A program made the position numbers and the translations under genes. The notes beneath the pieces were generated by a model. It saw only the letters and a list, made by a program, of their open reading frames with translations, did not search any database and was not told the DNA's origin. A stretch of DNA of 64,000 bases from Bufo bufo (lineage: Eukaryota; Chordata; Amphibia; Anura; Bufonidae): NCBI RefSeq assembly GCF_905171765.1, contig NC_053390.1:515368852-515432851 (forward strand), in the 5' to 3' direction. Of the stretch, positions 1-11,587 are shown piece after piece. Every line of letters begins with the position of its first letter. The stretch's first letter is position 1.

Positions 1-439
1 GCTTAAACACCCTGAAAGACCAGGCCACTTTTTACACTTCTGACCTACACTAATTTCACCGTTTATTGCTCGGTCATGCAACTTACCACCCAAATGAATT
101 TTACCTCCTTTTCTTCTCACTAATAGAGCTTTCATTTGGTGGTATTTCATTGCTGCTGACATTTTTACTTTTTTTGTTATTAATCGAAATTTAACGATTT
201 TTTTGCAAAAAAATGACATTTTTCACTTTCAGTTGTAAAATTTTGCAAAAAAAACGACATCCATATATAAATTTTGCTCTAAATTTATTGTTCTACATGT
301 CTTTGATAAAAAAAAAATGTTTGGGTAAAAAAAAAATGGTTTGGGTAAAAGTTATAGCGTTTACAAACTATGGTACAAAAATGTGAATTTCCGCTTTTTG
401 AAGCAGCTCTGACTTTCTGAGCACCTGTCATGTTTCCTG

Positions 440-3200
440 AGGTTCTACAATGCCCAGACAGTACAAACACCCCACAAATGACCCCATTTCGGAAAGTACA
501 CACCCTAAGGTATTCGCTGATGGGCATAGTGAGTTCATCGAACTTTTTATTTTTTGTCACAAGTTAGCGGAAAATGATGATTTTTTTTTTTTTTTTTTTC
601 TTACAAAGTCTCATATTCCACTAACTTGTGACAAAAAATAAAAAGTTCTATGAACTCACTATGCCCATCAGCGAATACCTTGGGGTCTCTTCTTTCCAAA
701 ATGGGGTCACTTGTGGGGTAGTTATACTGCCCTGGCATTCTAGGGGCCCAAATGTGTGGTAAGGAGTTTGAAATCAAATTCTGTAAAAAAATGACCTGTG
801 AAATCCGAAAGGTGCTCTTTGGAATATGGGCCTCTTTGCCCACCTAGGCTGCAAAAAAGTGTCACACATCTGGTATTGCCGTACTCAGGAGAAGGTGGGG
901 AATGTGTTTTGGGGTATCATTATACATATACCCATGCTGGGTGAGAGAAATATCTTGGCAAAAGACAACTTTTCCCATTTTTTTATACAAAGTTGGCATT
1001 TGACCAAGATATTTATCTCACCCAGCATGGGTATATGTAAAAAGACACCCCAAAACACATTCCCCACCTTCTCCTGAGTACGGAGATACCAGATGTGTGA
1101 CACTTTTTTGCAGCCTAGGTGGGCAAAGGGGCCCATATTCCAAAGAGCACCTTTCGGATTTCACAGGTCATTTTTTACAGAATTTGATTTCAAACTCCTT
1201 ACCACACATTTGGGCCCCTAGAATGCCAGGGCAGTATAACTACCCCACAAGTGACCCCATTTTGGAAAGAAGACACCCCAAGGTATTCCGTGAGGGGCAT
1301 GGCGAGTTCCTAGAATTTTTTATTTTTTGTCACAAGTTAGTGGAAAATGATGATTTTATTTTTTTATTTTTTTTTTCATACAAAGTCTCAAATTCCACTA
1401 ACTTGTGACAAAAAATAAAAACTTCCATGAACTCACTATGCCCATCAGCGAATACCTTGGGGTCTCTTCTTTCCAAAATGGGGTCACTTGTGGGGTAGTT
1501 ATACTGCCCTGGCATTCTAGGGGCCCAAATGTGTGGTAAGGAGTTTGAAATCAAATTCTGTAAAAAATGACGAGTGAAATCCGAAAGGTGCTCTTTGGAA
1601 TATGGGCCTCTTTGCCCACCTAGGCTGCAAAAAAGTGTCACACATCTGGTATCTCCGTACTCGGGAGAAGTTGGGGAATGTGTTTTGAGGTGTCATTTTA
1701 CATATACCCATGCTGGGTGAGATAAATATCTTGGTCAAATGCCAACTTTGTATAAAAAAATAGGAAAAGTTGTCTTTTGCCAAGATATTTCTCTCACCCA
1801 GCATGGGTATATGTAAAATGACACCCCAAAACACATTCCCCACCTTCTCCTGAGTACGGAGATACCAGATGTGTGACACTTTTTTGCAGCCTAGGTGGGC
1901 AAAGGGGCCCATATTCCAAAGAGCACCTTTCGGATTTCACTCGTCATTTTTTACAGAATTTGATTTCAAACTCCTTACCACACATTTGGGCCCCTAGAAT
2001 GCCAGGGCAGTATAACTACCCCACAAGTGACCCCATTTTGGAAAGAAGAGACCCCAAGGTATTCGCTGATGGGCATAGTGAGTTCATGGAAGTTTTTATT
2101 TTTTGTCACAAGTTAGTGGAATATGAGACTTTGTATGAAAAAAAAAAAAAAAAAGAAATCATCATTTTCCACTAACTTGTGACAAAAAATAAAAAATTCT
2201 AGGAACTCGCCATGCCCCTCACGGAATACCTTGGGGTGTCTTCTTTCCAAAATGGGGTCACTTGTGGGGTAGTTATACTGCCCTGGCATTTTCTAGGGGC
2301 CCTAATGTGTGGTAAGTAGGTAAATGACCTGTGAAATCCTAAAGGTGCTCTTTGGAATGTGGGCCCCTTTGCCCACCTAGGCTGCAAAAAAGTGTCACAC
2401 ATGTGGTATCGCCGTATTCAGGAGACGTTGGGGAATGTGTTTTGGGGTGTCATTTTACATATACCCATGCTGGGTGAGAGAAATATCTTGGCAAAAGACA
2501 ACTTTTCCCATTTTGTTATACAAAGTTGGCATTTGACCAAGATATTTATCTCACCCAGCATGGGTATATGTAAAATGACACCCCAAAACACATTCCCCAA
2601 CTTCTCCTGAGTACGGCGATACCACATGTGTGACACTTTTTTGCAGCCTAGATGCGCAAAAGGGCCCAAATTCATTTTAGGAGGGCATTTTTAGACATTT
2701 GGATACCAGACTTCTTCTCACGCTTTGGGGCCCCTAGAATGCCAGGGCAGTATAAATACCCCACATGTGACCCCATTTTGGAAAGAAGACACCCCAAGGT
2801 ATTCAATGAGGGGCATGGCGAGTTCATAGAAATTTTTTTTTTTGGGCACAAGTTAGCGGAAATTGATATTTCTTTTTTTTTTTTTCACAAAGTCTCCCGT
2901 TCCGCTAACTTGGGACAAAAATTTCAATCTTTCATGGACTCAATATGCCCCTCACGGAATACCTGGGGGTGTCTTCTTTCCGAAATGGGGTCACATGTGG
3001 GGTATTTATACTGCCCTGGCATTCTAGGGGCCCTAAAGCGTGAGAAGAAGTCTGGAATATAAATGTCTAAAAAATTTTACGCATTTGGTTTCCGTGAGGG
3101 GTATGGTGAGTTCATGTGAGATTTTATTTTTTGACACAAGTTAGTGGAATATGAGACTTTGTAAGAAAAAAAAAAAAAAAATTCCGCTAACTTGGGCCAA
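440..3200. repeat. Alternating inverted module array in element A
   Basis: Modules of about 390 bp follow each other in alternating orientation, so each junction is the centre of a palindrome. One kind of centre is a poly-T/poly-A tract flanked by GTCACAAGTTAGTGGAA and its complement (near 590, 1370, 2145, 2875 and 3170). The other is centred in the CCCAGCATGGGTATATG sequence (near 985, 1760 and 2530). Spacing between centres is close to 385-395 bp until the last units. Conserved blocks in each module include GACCCCATTTTGGAAAG, CTGCCCTGGCATTCTAG and GCAAAAAAGTGTCACAC. No coding function is likely. Confidence 0.85.
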
Positions 3201-5215
3201 AAAAATGTCTGAATGGAGCCTTACAGAGGGGTGATCAATGACAGGGGGGGGTGATCAATGACAGGGGGGGTGATCAATGACAGGGGGAGTGATCAATGAC
3301 AGGGGGGGTGATCAATGACAGGGGGGTGATCAGGGAGTTTATATGGGGTGATAACCACAGTCATTGATCATGCCCGTGTAAGGCTTCATTCAGACGTCCG
3401 TATGCGTTTTGCGGATCCGATCCATCTATCAGTGCATCCGTAAAAATCATGCGGACATCTGAATGGAGCTTTACAGGGGGGTAATCAATGACAGGGGTGT
3501 AATCAATGACAGGGGGGTGATCAGGGAGTCTATATGGGGTGATAACCACAGTCATTGATCATGCCCCTGTAAGGCTTCATTCAGACGTCCGGATGCGTTT
3601 TGCGGATCCGATCCATCTATCAGTGCATCCGTAAAAATCATGCGGACATCTGAATGGAGCTTTACAGGGGGGTAATCAATGACAGGGGTGTAATCAATGA
3701 CAAGGGGGTGATCAGGGAGTCTATATGGGGTGATAACCACAGTCATTGATCAAGCCCCTGTAAGGCTTCATTCAGACGTCCGTATGCGTTTTGCGGATCC
3801 GATCCATCTATCAGTGTATCCGTAAAAATCATGCGGACATCTGAATGGAGCTTTACAGGGGGGTAATCAATGACAGGGGGGGTGATCAATGACAGGGGGG
3901 TGATCAGGGAGTCTATATGGGGTGATAACCACAGTCATTGATCATGCCCCTGTAAGGCTTCATTCAGACGTCCGGATGCGTTTTGCGGATCCGATCCATC
4001 TATCAGTGCATCCGTAAAAATCATGCGGACATCTGAATGGAGCTTTACAGGGGGTTGATCAATGACAGGGGGGTGATCAGGGAGTCTATATGGGGTGATA
4101 ACCACAGTCATTGATCACGCCCCTGTAAGGCTTCATTCAGACGTCCGGATGCGTTTTGCGGATCCGATCCATCTATCAGTGGATCCGTAAAAATCATGCG
4201 GACATCTGAATGGAGCTTTACAGGGGGGTAATCAATGACAGGGGGGGTGATCAATGACAGGGGGGTGATCAGGGAGTCTATATGGGGTGATAACCACAGT
4301 CATTGATCATGCCCCTGTAAGGCTTCATTCAGACGTCCGGATGCGTTTTGCGGATCCGATCCATCTATCAGTGCATCCGTAAAAATCATGCGGACATCTG
4401 AATGGAGCTTTACAGGGGGTTGATCAATGACAGGGGGGTGATCAGGGAGTCTATATGGGGTGATAACCACAGTCATTGATCACGCCCCTGTAAGGCTTCA
4501 TTCAGACGTCCGGATGCGTTTTGCGGATCCGATCCATCTATCAGTGGATCCGTAAAAATCATGCGGACATCTGAATGGAGCTTTACAGGGGGGTAATCAA
4601 TGACAGGGGGGGTGATCAATGACAGGGGGGTGATCAGGGAGTCTATATGGGGTGATAACCACAGTCATTGATCATGCCCCTGTAAGGCTTCATTCAGACG
4701 TCCGGATGCGTTTTGCGGATCCGATCCATCTATCAGTGCATCCGTAAAAATCATGCGGACATCTGAATGGAGCTTTACAGGGGGTTGATCAATGACAGGG
4801 GTGTGATCAGGGAGTCTATATGGGGTGATAACCACAGTCATTGATCACGCCCCTGTAAGGCTTCATTCAGACGTCCGGATGCGTTTTGCGGATCCGATCC
4901 ATCTATCAGTGGATCCGTAAAAATCATGCGGACATCTGAATGGAGCTTTACAGGGGGGTGATCAATGACAGGGGGGGTGATCAATGACAGGGGGGTGATC
5001 AGGGAGTCTATATGGGGTGATCACCACAGTCATTGATCACGCCCCTGTAAGGCTTCATTCAGACGTCCGGATGCGTTTTGCGGATCCGATCCATCTATCA
5101 GTGCATCCGTAAAAATCATGCGGACATCTGAATGGAGCTTTACAGGGGGTTTATCAATGACAGGAGGGTGATCAGGGAGTCTATATGGGGTGATCAGGGG
5201 TGATCAGGGGCTAAT
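3200..5215. repeat. GATCA / G-run satellite with dimeric higher-order structure
   Basis: It starts with a 17-20 bp minisatellite of TGATCAATGACA plus a run of 5-8 G (3229-3330). It then becomes a satellite whose unit carries ATAACCACAGTCATTGATCA, a near-palindrome around GCGGATCCGATCC, and CATGCGGACATCTGAATGGA. Marking ATAACCACAG gives starts at 3351, 3542, 3733, 3925, 4098, 4290, 4463, 4655, 4828 and 5020; the equivalent point in the final unit is 5193. Spacings are 191, 191, 192 and then alternate 173/192. The 19-bp difference equals one extra TGATCAATGACAGGGG minisatellite unit. Confidence 0.9.
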
Positions 5216-5281
5216 AAGGGGTTAATAAGTGACGGGGGGGGGTGTAGTGTAGTGTAGTGGTGCTTGGTGGGACTTTACTGA

Positions 5282-5603
5282 GCTACCTGTGTCCTCTGGT
5301 GGTCGATCCAAACAAAGGGGACCACCAGAGGACCAGGTAGCAGGTATATTAGACGCTGTTATCAAAACAGCGTCTAATATACCTGTTAGGGGTTAAAAAA
5401 ACACATCTCCAGCCTGCCAGCGAACGATCGCCGCTGGCAGGCTGGAGATCAACTCTCTTACCTTCCGTTCCTGTGAGCGCGCGCGCCTGTGTGCGCGCGT
5501 TCACAGGAAATCCCGGCTCACGCGAGATGACGCGTATATGCGTCGCTGAGCGCAGGGCTGCCACCTCCGGAACGCGAATCTGCGTACAGCGGTCCGGAGG
5601 TGG
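5282..5603. other. Row of five hairpins at the right end of element A
   Basis: Five inverted repeats lie nearly end to end. They are 5282-5341 (stem GTCCTCTGGTGGTC plus an outer GCTACCTG arm), 5341-5385 (20-bp perfect stem, loop ATCAA), 5405-5449 (18-bp perfect stem), 5468-5509 (TTCCTGTGA arms around a GC-alternating stretch) and 5561-5603 (CCACCTCCGG / CCGGAGGTGG). The outer arm of the last one is the element terminus itself. This part is much richer in GC than the rest of A. It is absent from D. Confidence 0.85.
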
Positions 5604-6156
5604 TTAAAGGGATTCTGTCACCAGGTTTGACCCCTGTCAGCTAAAAATATGCTGATGTTCAGGGCGTCTTCACGATTCCTAATGTAGGCTTATAAATGTC
5701 ATCTGTGGGCTTATTTAGCTAAAAAACAGCTATTACTAACCTGTCAGTCAAACAAATAAGGTGCCCAAGGGGATGTTAATGGATGCAAGGTGCCGGCCGC
5801 ACCCACCGCCGTTCGTGCCCAGCGCCGCCTTTCCGGACTTCTGCACCGCCTCCTAATCCTCTGTGCCGCCTCTCGCTCTCCCTCCCTCCCCCCTCCTCCT
5901 GCTGTAAGATCTCGCGCTTGCGCACAGGGCTCTGCCTGATGCGCCTGTGCAGACTTCTCCATTTGGCTTCTTACAGCGAAGTGCGCATGCGCCGGCACTT
6001 CGCTCAACCCCTGTATGCGCGAGATCTTACCGCAGGAGGAGGGGGGAGGGAGGGAGAGCGAGAGGCCACAGAGGATTAGGAGGCGGCGCAGAAGTCTGGA
6101 AAGGCGGCGCTGGGCACGAACGGCGGCGGGTGCGGCCGGCACCTTGCATCCATTAA

Positions 6157-9100
6157 CCACCTCCCGACCGCCTAACGCATTGATCACCCCCCTGTCATTG
6201 ATCACCCCCCTGTCATTGATCACCCCCCTGTCAGGCTGCATTCAGATGTCCGTATGATTTTTACGGATCCACTGATACATGGATCGGATCCGCAAAACAC
6301 ATACGGACATCTGAATGGAGCCTTATAGGGGGGTGATCAATGACAGGGAGGTGGCCATATAGACTCCCTGATCACCCCCCTGTCATTGATCACCCCCCTG
6401 TCATTGATCACCCCCCTGTCAGGCTGCATTCAGATGTCCGTATGATTTTTACGGATCCACTGATACATGGATCGGATCCGCAAAACACATACGGACATCT
6501 GAATGGAGCCTTATAGGGGGGTGATCAATGACAGGGGGGTGATCACCCCATATAGACTCCCTGATCACCCCCCTGTCATTGATCACCCCCCTGTCATTGA
6601 TCACCCCCCTGTCATTGATCACCCCCCTGTAAGGCTCCATTCAGACATTTTTTTGGCCCAAGTTAGCGGAAATTATTATTTTTTTTCTTACAAAGTCTCA
6701 TATTCCACTAACTTGTGTCAAAAAATAAAATCTCACATGAACTCACCATACCCCTCACGGAATCCAAATGCGTAAAAAAATTTTGACATTTATATTCCAG
6801 ACTTCTTCTCACGCTTTAGGGCCCCTAGAATGCCAGGGCAGTATAAATACCCCACATGTGACCCCATTTCGGAAATAAGACACCCCCAGGTATTCCGTGA
6901 GGGGCATATTGAGTCCATGAAAGATTGAAATTTTTGTCCCAAGTTAGCGGAAAGGGAGACTTTGTGAGAAAAAAATATATATATATCAATTTCCGCTAAC
7001 TTGTGCCAAAAAAAAATAATTCTATGAACTCGCCATGCCCCTCATTGAATACCTTGGGGTGTCTTCTTTCCAAAATGGGGTCACATGTGGGGTATTTATA
7101 CTGCCCTGGCATTTTAGGGGCCCCAAAGCGTGAGAAGAAGTCTGGTATCCAAATGTCTAAAAATGCCCTCCTAAAAGGAATTTGGGCACCTTTGCGCATC
7201 TAGGCTGCAAAAAAGTGTCACACATCTGGTATCGCCGTACTCAGGAGAAGTTGGGGAATGTGTTTTGGGGTGTCATTTTACATATACCCATGCTAGGTGA
7301 GAGAAATATCTTGGTCAAATGCCAACTTTGTATAAAAAAAATGGGAAAAGTTGTCTTTTGCCGAGATATTTCTCTCACCCAGCACATGAGTATATGTAAA
7401 ATGACACCCCAAAACACATTCCCCAACTTCTCCTGAATACGGAGATACCACATGTGTGACACTTTTTTGCAGCCTAGGTGGGCAAAGGGGCCCACATTCC
7501 AAAGAGCACCTTTAGGATTTCACAGGTCATTTACCTACTTACCACACATTAGGGCCCCTGGAAAATGCAAGGGCAGTATAACTACCCCACAAGTGACCCC
7601 ATTTTGGAAAGAAGACACCCCAAGGTATTCCGTGAGGGGCATGGCGAGTTCCTAGAATTTTAAATTTTTTGTCACAAGTTAGTTGAAAATGATGATTTTT
7701 TTTTTTTCTTACAAAGTCTCATATTCCACTAACTTGTGACAAAAAATAAAAACTTCCATGAACTCACTATGCCCATCAGCGAATACCTTGGGGTGTCTTC
7801 TTTCCAAAATAGGGTCACTTGTGGGGTAGTTATACTGCCCTGGCATTCTAGGGGCCCAAATGTGTGGTAAGGAGTTTGAAATCAAATTCTGTAAAAAATG
7901 GCCGGTGAAATCCGAAAGGTGCTCTTTGGAATGTGGGCCCCTTTGCCCACCTAGGCTGCAAAAAAGTGTCACACATGTGGTATCTCCGTATTCAGGAGAA
8001 GGTGGGGAATGTGTTTTGAGGTGTCATTTTACATATACCCATGCTGGGTGAGAGAAATATCTTGGCAAAAGACAACTTTGTATAAAAAATTGGAAAAAGT
8101 TGTCTTTTGCCAAGATATTTCTCTCACCCAGCATGGGTATATGTAAAATGACACCCCAAAACACATTCCCCAACTTCTCCTGAATACGGAGACATCAGAT
8201 GTGTGACACTTTTTTGCAGCCTAGTTGGGCAAAGGGGCCCACATTCCAAAGAGCACCTTTCGGATTTCACAGGTCATTTTTTACAGAATTTGATTTCAAA
8301 CTCCTTACCACACATTTGGGCCCCTAGAATGCCAGGGCAGTATAACTACCCCACAAGTGACCCCATTTTGGAAAGAAGACACCCTAAGGTATTCCGTGAG
8401 GGGCATGGCGAGTTCCTAGAATTTTATATTTTTTGTCACAAGTTAGTGGAAAATGATGATTTTTTTTTTTTTTCTTACAAAGTCTCTTGGCAAAAGACAA
8501 CTTTTCCTATTTTGTTATACAAAGTTGTTTTTTGCCAAGATATTTCTCTCACCCAGCATGGGTATATGTAAAATGATACCCTAAAACACATTCCCCAACT
8601 TCTCCTGAGTACGGCGATACCAGATGTGTGACACTTTTTGCAGCCTAGATGGGCAAAGGGGCCCACATTCCAAAGAGCACCTTTCGGATTTCACAGGGCA
8701 TTTTTTACAGAATTTGATTTCAAACTCCTTACCACACATTTGGGCCCCTAGAATGCCAGGGCAGTATAACTACCCCACATGTGACCCCATTTTGGAAAGA
8801 AGACACCCCAACGTATTCGCTGATGGGCATAGTGAGTTCATGGAAGTTTTTATTTTTTGTCACAAGTTAGTGGAATATGAGACTTTGTAAGAAAAAAAAA
8901 AAAAAAATCATCATTTTCCACTAACTTGTGACAAAAAATAAAAAGTTCTATGAACTCACTATGCCCATCAGCGAATACCTTAGGGTGTCTACTTTCCGAA
9001 ATGGGGTCATTTGTGGGGTGTTTGTACTGTCTGGGCATTGTAGAACCTCAGGAAACATGACAGGTGCTCAGAAAGTCAGAGCTGCTTCAAAAAGCGAAAA

Positions 9101-9506
9101 TTCACATTTTTGTACCATAGTTTGTAAACGCTATAACTTTTACCCAAACCATTTTTTTTTTTTACCCAAACATATTTTTTTTATCAAAGACATGTAGAAC
9201 AATAAATTTAGAGCAAAATTTATATATGGATGTCGTCTTTTTTGCAAAATTTTACAACTGAAAGTGAAAAATGTCATTTTTTTGCAAAAAAATCGTTAAA
9301 TTTCGAATAATAACAAAAAAAGTAAAAATGTCAGCAGCAATGAAATACCACCAAATGAAAGCTCTATTAGTGAGAAGAAAAGGAGGTAAAATTCATTTGG
9401 GTGGTAAGTTGCATGACCGAGCAATAAACAGTGAAAGTAGTGTAGGTCAGAAGTGTAAAAAGTGGCCTGGTCTTTCAGGGTGTTTAAGCTATGGGGGCTG
9501 AGGTGG
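6157..9506. mobile_element. TTAA-target foldback element D (shortened relative of A)
   Basis: The left end is CCACCTCCCGACCGCC and the right end GGGGGCTGAGGTGG. It is flanked by TTAA at 6153-6156 and 9507-9510. It is A in opposite orientation: 6175-6640 is the satellite, about 6640-9040 the alternating module array and 9050-9506 the AT-rich terminal part. The hairpin row of A is missing. Only about 22 terminal bases remain before the sequence jumps, at ACGCA, straight into satellite. D still has its own target duplication inside MITE C, so the deletion probably came before transposition. No transposase gene is present. Confidence 0.82.
6640..9040. repeat. Alternating inverted module array in element D
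   Basis: Same ~390-bp modules as in A. Poly-T/A centres lie near 6690, 6985, 7705, 8465 and 8905, and CCCAGCATGGG centres near 7340, 8080 and 8540. Around 8480-8540 one module is shortened, so two centre types nearly touch. Short ORFs here repeat the same conceptual peptides in several copies and on both strands, which marks them as repeat artefacts. Confidence 0.8.
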
Positions 9507-9681
9507 TTAACATCCCCTTGGACACCTTATTTGTTTGACTGACAGGTTAGTAAAACCTGTTTTTTAGCTAAATAAGCCCACAGATGACATTTATAAGCCC
9601 ACATTAGGAATCGTGAAGACGCCCTGAACATCAGCATATTTTTAGCTGACAGGGGTGAACCTGGTGACAGAATCCCTTTAA

Positions 9682-9960
9682 TGTGTTATGTTATTTAGAC
9701 ACAGCTCTCAGCTTAGCCAGCCTTCTATCTGACTGGCTAAGCATGCTGAGTGCTGTGTCCATAAATCATAACACAGCTCTATGAAAATTACTGTTTGTAG
9801 CTGCTGTTGTCCACAGTCCACAGCAGCTAGAAAACAGTAATCTTCATAGTCATGTTAAATGATCACTATAGTGTCAGGAAAACAAAGCGGTTTTCCTGAC
9901 ACTATAGTGCCCTGAGGGTGCCCCCACCCTCAGGGTCCCCCTCCCGTGGTCCCTCTCCAT
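9682..9960. other. Four consecutive hairpins; possible CACTA-type end
   Basis: Long imperfect hairpins lie at about 9684-9772 and 9779-9854. Then comes a perfect 20-bp stem at 9864-9883 / 9890-9909 whose ends read CACTATAGTG, followed by CCCTGAGGGTG / CACCCTCAGGG at 9910-9935. A terminus starting with CACTA would fit an En/Spm-type element, but no second end or 3-bp target duplication is visible. Another non-autonomous element is equally possible. Confidence 0.45.
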
Positions 9961-10134
9961 GTTGCCAAGATAGACGCCAAATGAAGGGGTAGTTGCAGGA
10001 ACAAAATACTTTAATGGTATTGATAAAATATATATGTAATTAAGACACTGAGTGCAGTTCCATAAAAAGGCCCAGCAAAATCCTCAGCACCAGGCCCATG
10101 ATGCTCTTAATCCGGCCCTGAATGCAGCCCGTGT
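9961..10134. other. Short unassigned interval
   Basis: AT-rich sequence between the hairpin row and the hAT4 fragment. I see no ORF, repeat or target duplication here. It may mark the deletion that removed the 3' half of hAT4 and the rest of the BEL/Pao element. Confidence 0.4.
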
Positions 10135-11100
10135 CTCGCATGAAGATGCCTGGTCATGCAGGTTGTGCTAAGGTTCAGAACGTTAATGCCTCGCTTCAGG
10201 CTCTGATGGCACAGCGTGCAAACCACTCGGGTCTTGTCATCAGCACATTGTGTGAAGAAGTGCCATGCCAGGGAACTCCTTGAAGCTGCCTTTGGTGTGC
10301 TCGGTCTCTGGTGACGGTGGCCAGTAGCAGGCGAACTGTTTTGGCGACGGCTGCTCTGCTTTTGCACCCTGCTCCCACTTTTGCTACGCTGTTGGCTCGG
10401 TCTCACCACTGCCTCTTCCTCCGAACTCTCAAAGTCAGTGGCACGACCTTCATTCCATGTGGGGTCTAGGACCTCATCGTCCTCTGCATAGTCTTCCACC
10501 CAGTCTTCCTCCCTGACCTCCTTTTCGGTCTGCACACTGCAGAAAGACGCAGCAGTTGGCACCTGTGTTTCGTCATCATCAGAGACATGCTGAGGTGGTA
10601 TTCCCATGTGCTCATCAGGAAACATAAGTGGTTGTGCATCAGTGCATTCTATATCTTCCACCCCTGGGGAAGGGCTAGGTGGATGCCCTTGGGAAACCTT
10701 GCCAGCAGAGTCTTCAAACAGCCTGCTGCATGACTTGAGGCTCAGACAGGTTCCCAGATATGTACGAGGGTGATGTGACAGACTGATGGGCATGGGTTTC
10801 AGGCGCCACCTGTGCGCTTTCTGCAGAAGACTGGGTGGGAGATAATGTGAACATGCTGGATCCACTGTCGGCCACCCAATTGACTAGCGCCTGTACTTGC
10901 TCAGGCCTTACCATCCTTAGAACGACATTGGGCGCGACCAAATATCGCTGTAGATTCTGGCGGCTACTGGGACCTGAGGTAGTAGGTTCAGTAGGACGTG
11001 TAGCTGTGGCAGAACGGCCACGTCCTCTCCCTGCACCAGAGGCTCCACCAACACCACCACAACGACCATGACCGCGTCGCTTATTAGATGTTTGCCTCAT
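10107..11100 (-). pseudogene. hAT4 transposase, N-terminal part with BED finger
   Basis: It reads right to left from ATG at 11100. A Gly/Arg-rich basic start (GRGRGRSATATRP) is followed by an acidic Ser-rich region and a BED zinc finger with CTLC and a downstream H-x-H/H motif (RHLHARH). It matches the first ~330 residues of hAT2 and hAT3. A frameshift near 10714-10735 separates the first 128 codons from the rest. The catalytic domain and the C-terminal dimerisation domain are missing, so it cannot encode an active transposase. Confidence 0.85.
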
Positions 11101-11587
11101 AGTTAGCGTTCACAAAGCAAAGTAAAGGGTGGTTAAGTCTGTTAAAAATAATTAACCGTCAATAAAAACCCTGATGTAGGGTATTGCACTCAATTTTTTT
11201 TTTTTTTTATCAAATCTTTGTTTATTTGAGATTTCATCGTATGACAAGTACAAGTGGAAACCACAGAAACAATAATTGCTCCATAACAAACAAATCTGGT
11301 CACATGAATAATACAGTTATACAGTTATACATGCAAGGAATGATCATCACATCTAGATTTTGAAGTGAATAAAGTGCATAAATAAATCCTGTATGGAAAA
11401 ATTGGAAAATTGGCACTTTTATAAAGGCACTTGAAAAATACGCCCACCTTTTCAAAATACAATGTGTACTGCGATATATACATTAATACAGTTTTTATAT
11501 ATCTAAATCCCCAATTAAGCCTTTATTCCACTGGGCCATAATCTTATACATTTCTATCAGATTCAGGTTTTTGGACCATTTCTTCTC

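Larger units (their letters stand above)
1..5603. mobile_element. TTAA-target foldback element A (left end cut by window)
   Basis: Non-autonomous DNA element with no coding potential that I recognise. Its right end is CCGGAGGTGG at 5594-5603, followed by TTAA. Its left end lies just outside the window: positions 1-440 match, in reverse complement, the right end of element D (about 9050-9489), and D continues 17 bases to its own TTAA. In order A holds an AT-rich left part (1-440), an alternating inverted module array (about 440-3200), a G-run satellite (about 3200-5215) and a hairpin row (5282-5603). The TTAA target suggests piggyBac- or Kolobok-type mobilisation in trans; no transposase for it is present. 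The many ORFs of 60-140 codons inside it occur in several frames and on both strands and are chance readings of repeats. Confidence 0.8.
5608..9677. mobile_element. Foldback MITE C, split by element D
   Basis: The left end AGGGATTCTGTCACCAGG follows TTAA (5604-5607); the right end is its inverted copy, followed by TTAA (9678-9681). The MITE's own DNA is 5608-6156 plus 9511-9677, about 716 bp. The left arm 5608-5776 matches the right arm 9511-9677 in inverse orientation. The interior, 5777-6156, is a GC-rich near-palindrome with GCCGGCCGCACCC arms and a GCGCATGCGC centre near 5983. Element D entered at the TTAA at 6153-6156. C abuts A: the TTAA at 5604-5607 borders both. No coding potential is evident. 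Confidence 0.85.

Noticed and set aside
285..3062. Many overlapping ORFs of 60-136 codons on both strands
   Set aside because: They repeat the same conceptual peptides because the DNA modules repeat and are inverted. No start context, family similarity or frame consistency.
3200..5215. CRISPR-like regular repeats
   Set aside because: Repeats are 173-192 bp with no unique spacers; this is satellite DNA in a eukaryotic element.
1..9510. One giant 9.5-kb palindrome
   Set aside because: The two arms differ in length and content, and the TTAA duplications show separate elements A and D in opposite orientation with MITE C between and around them.
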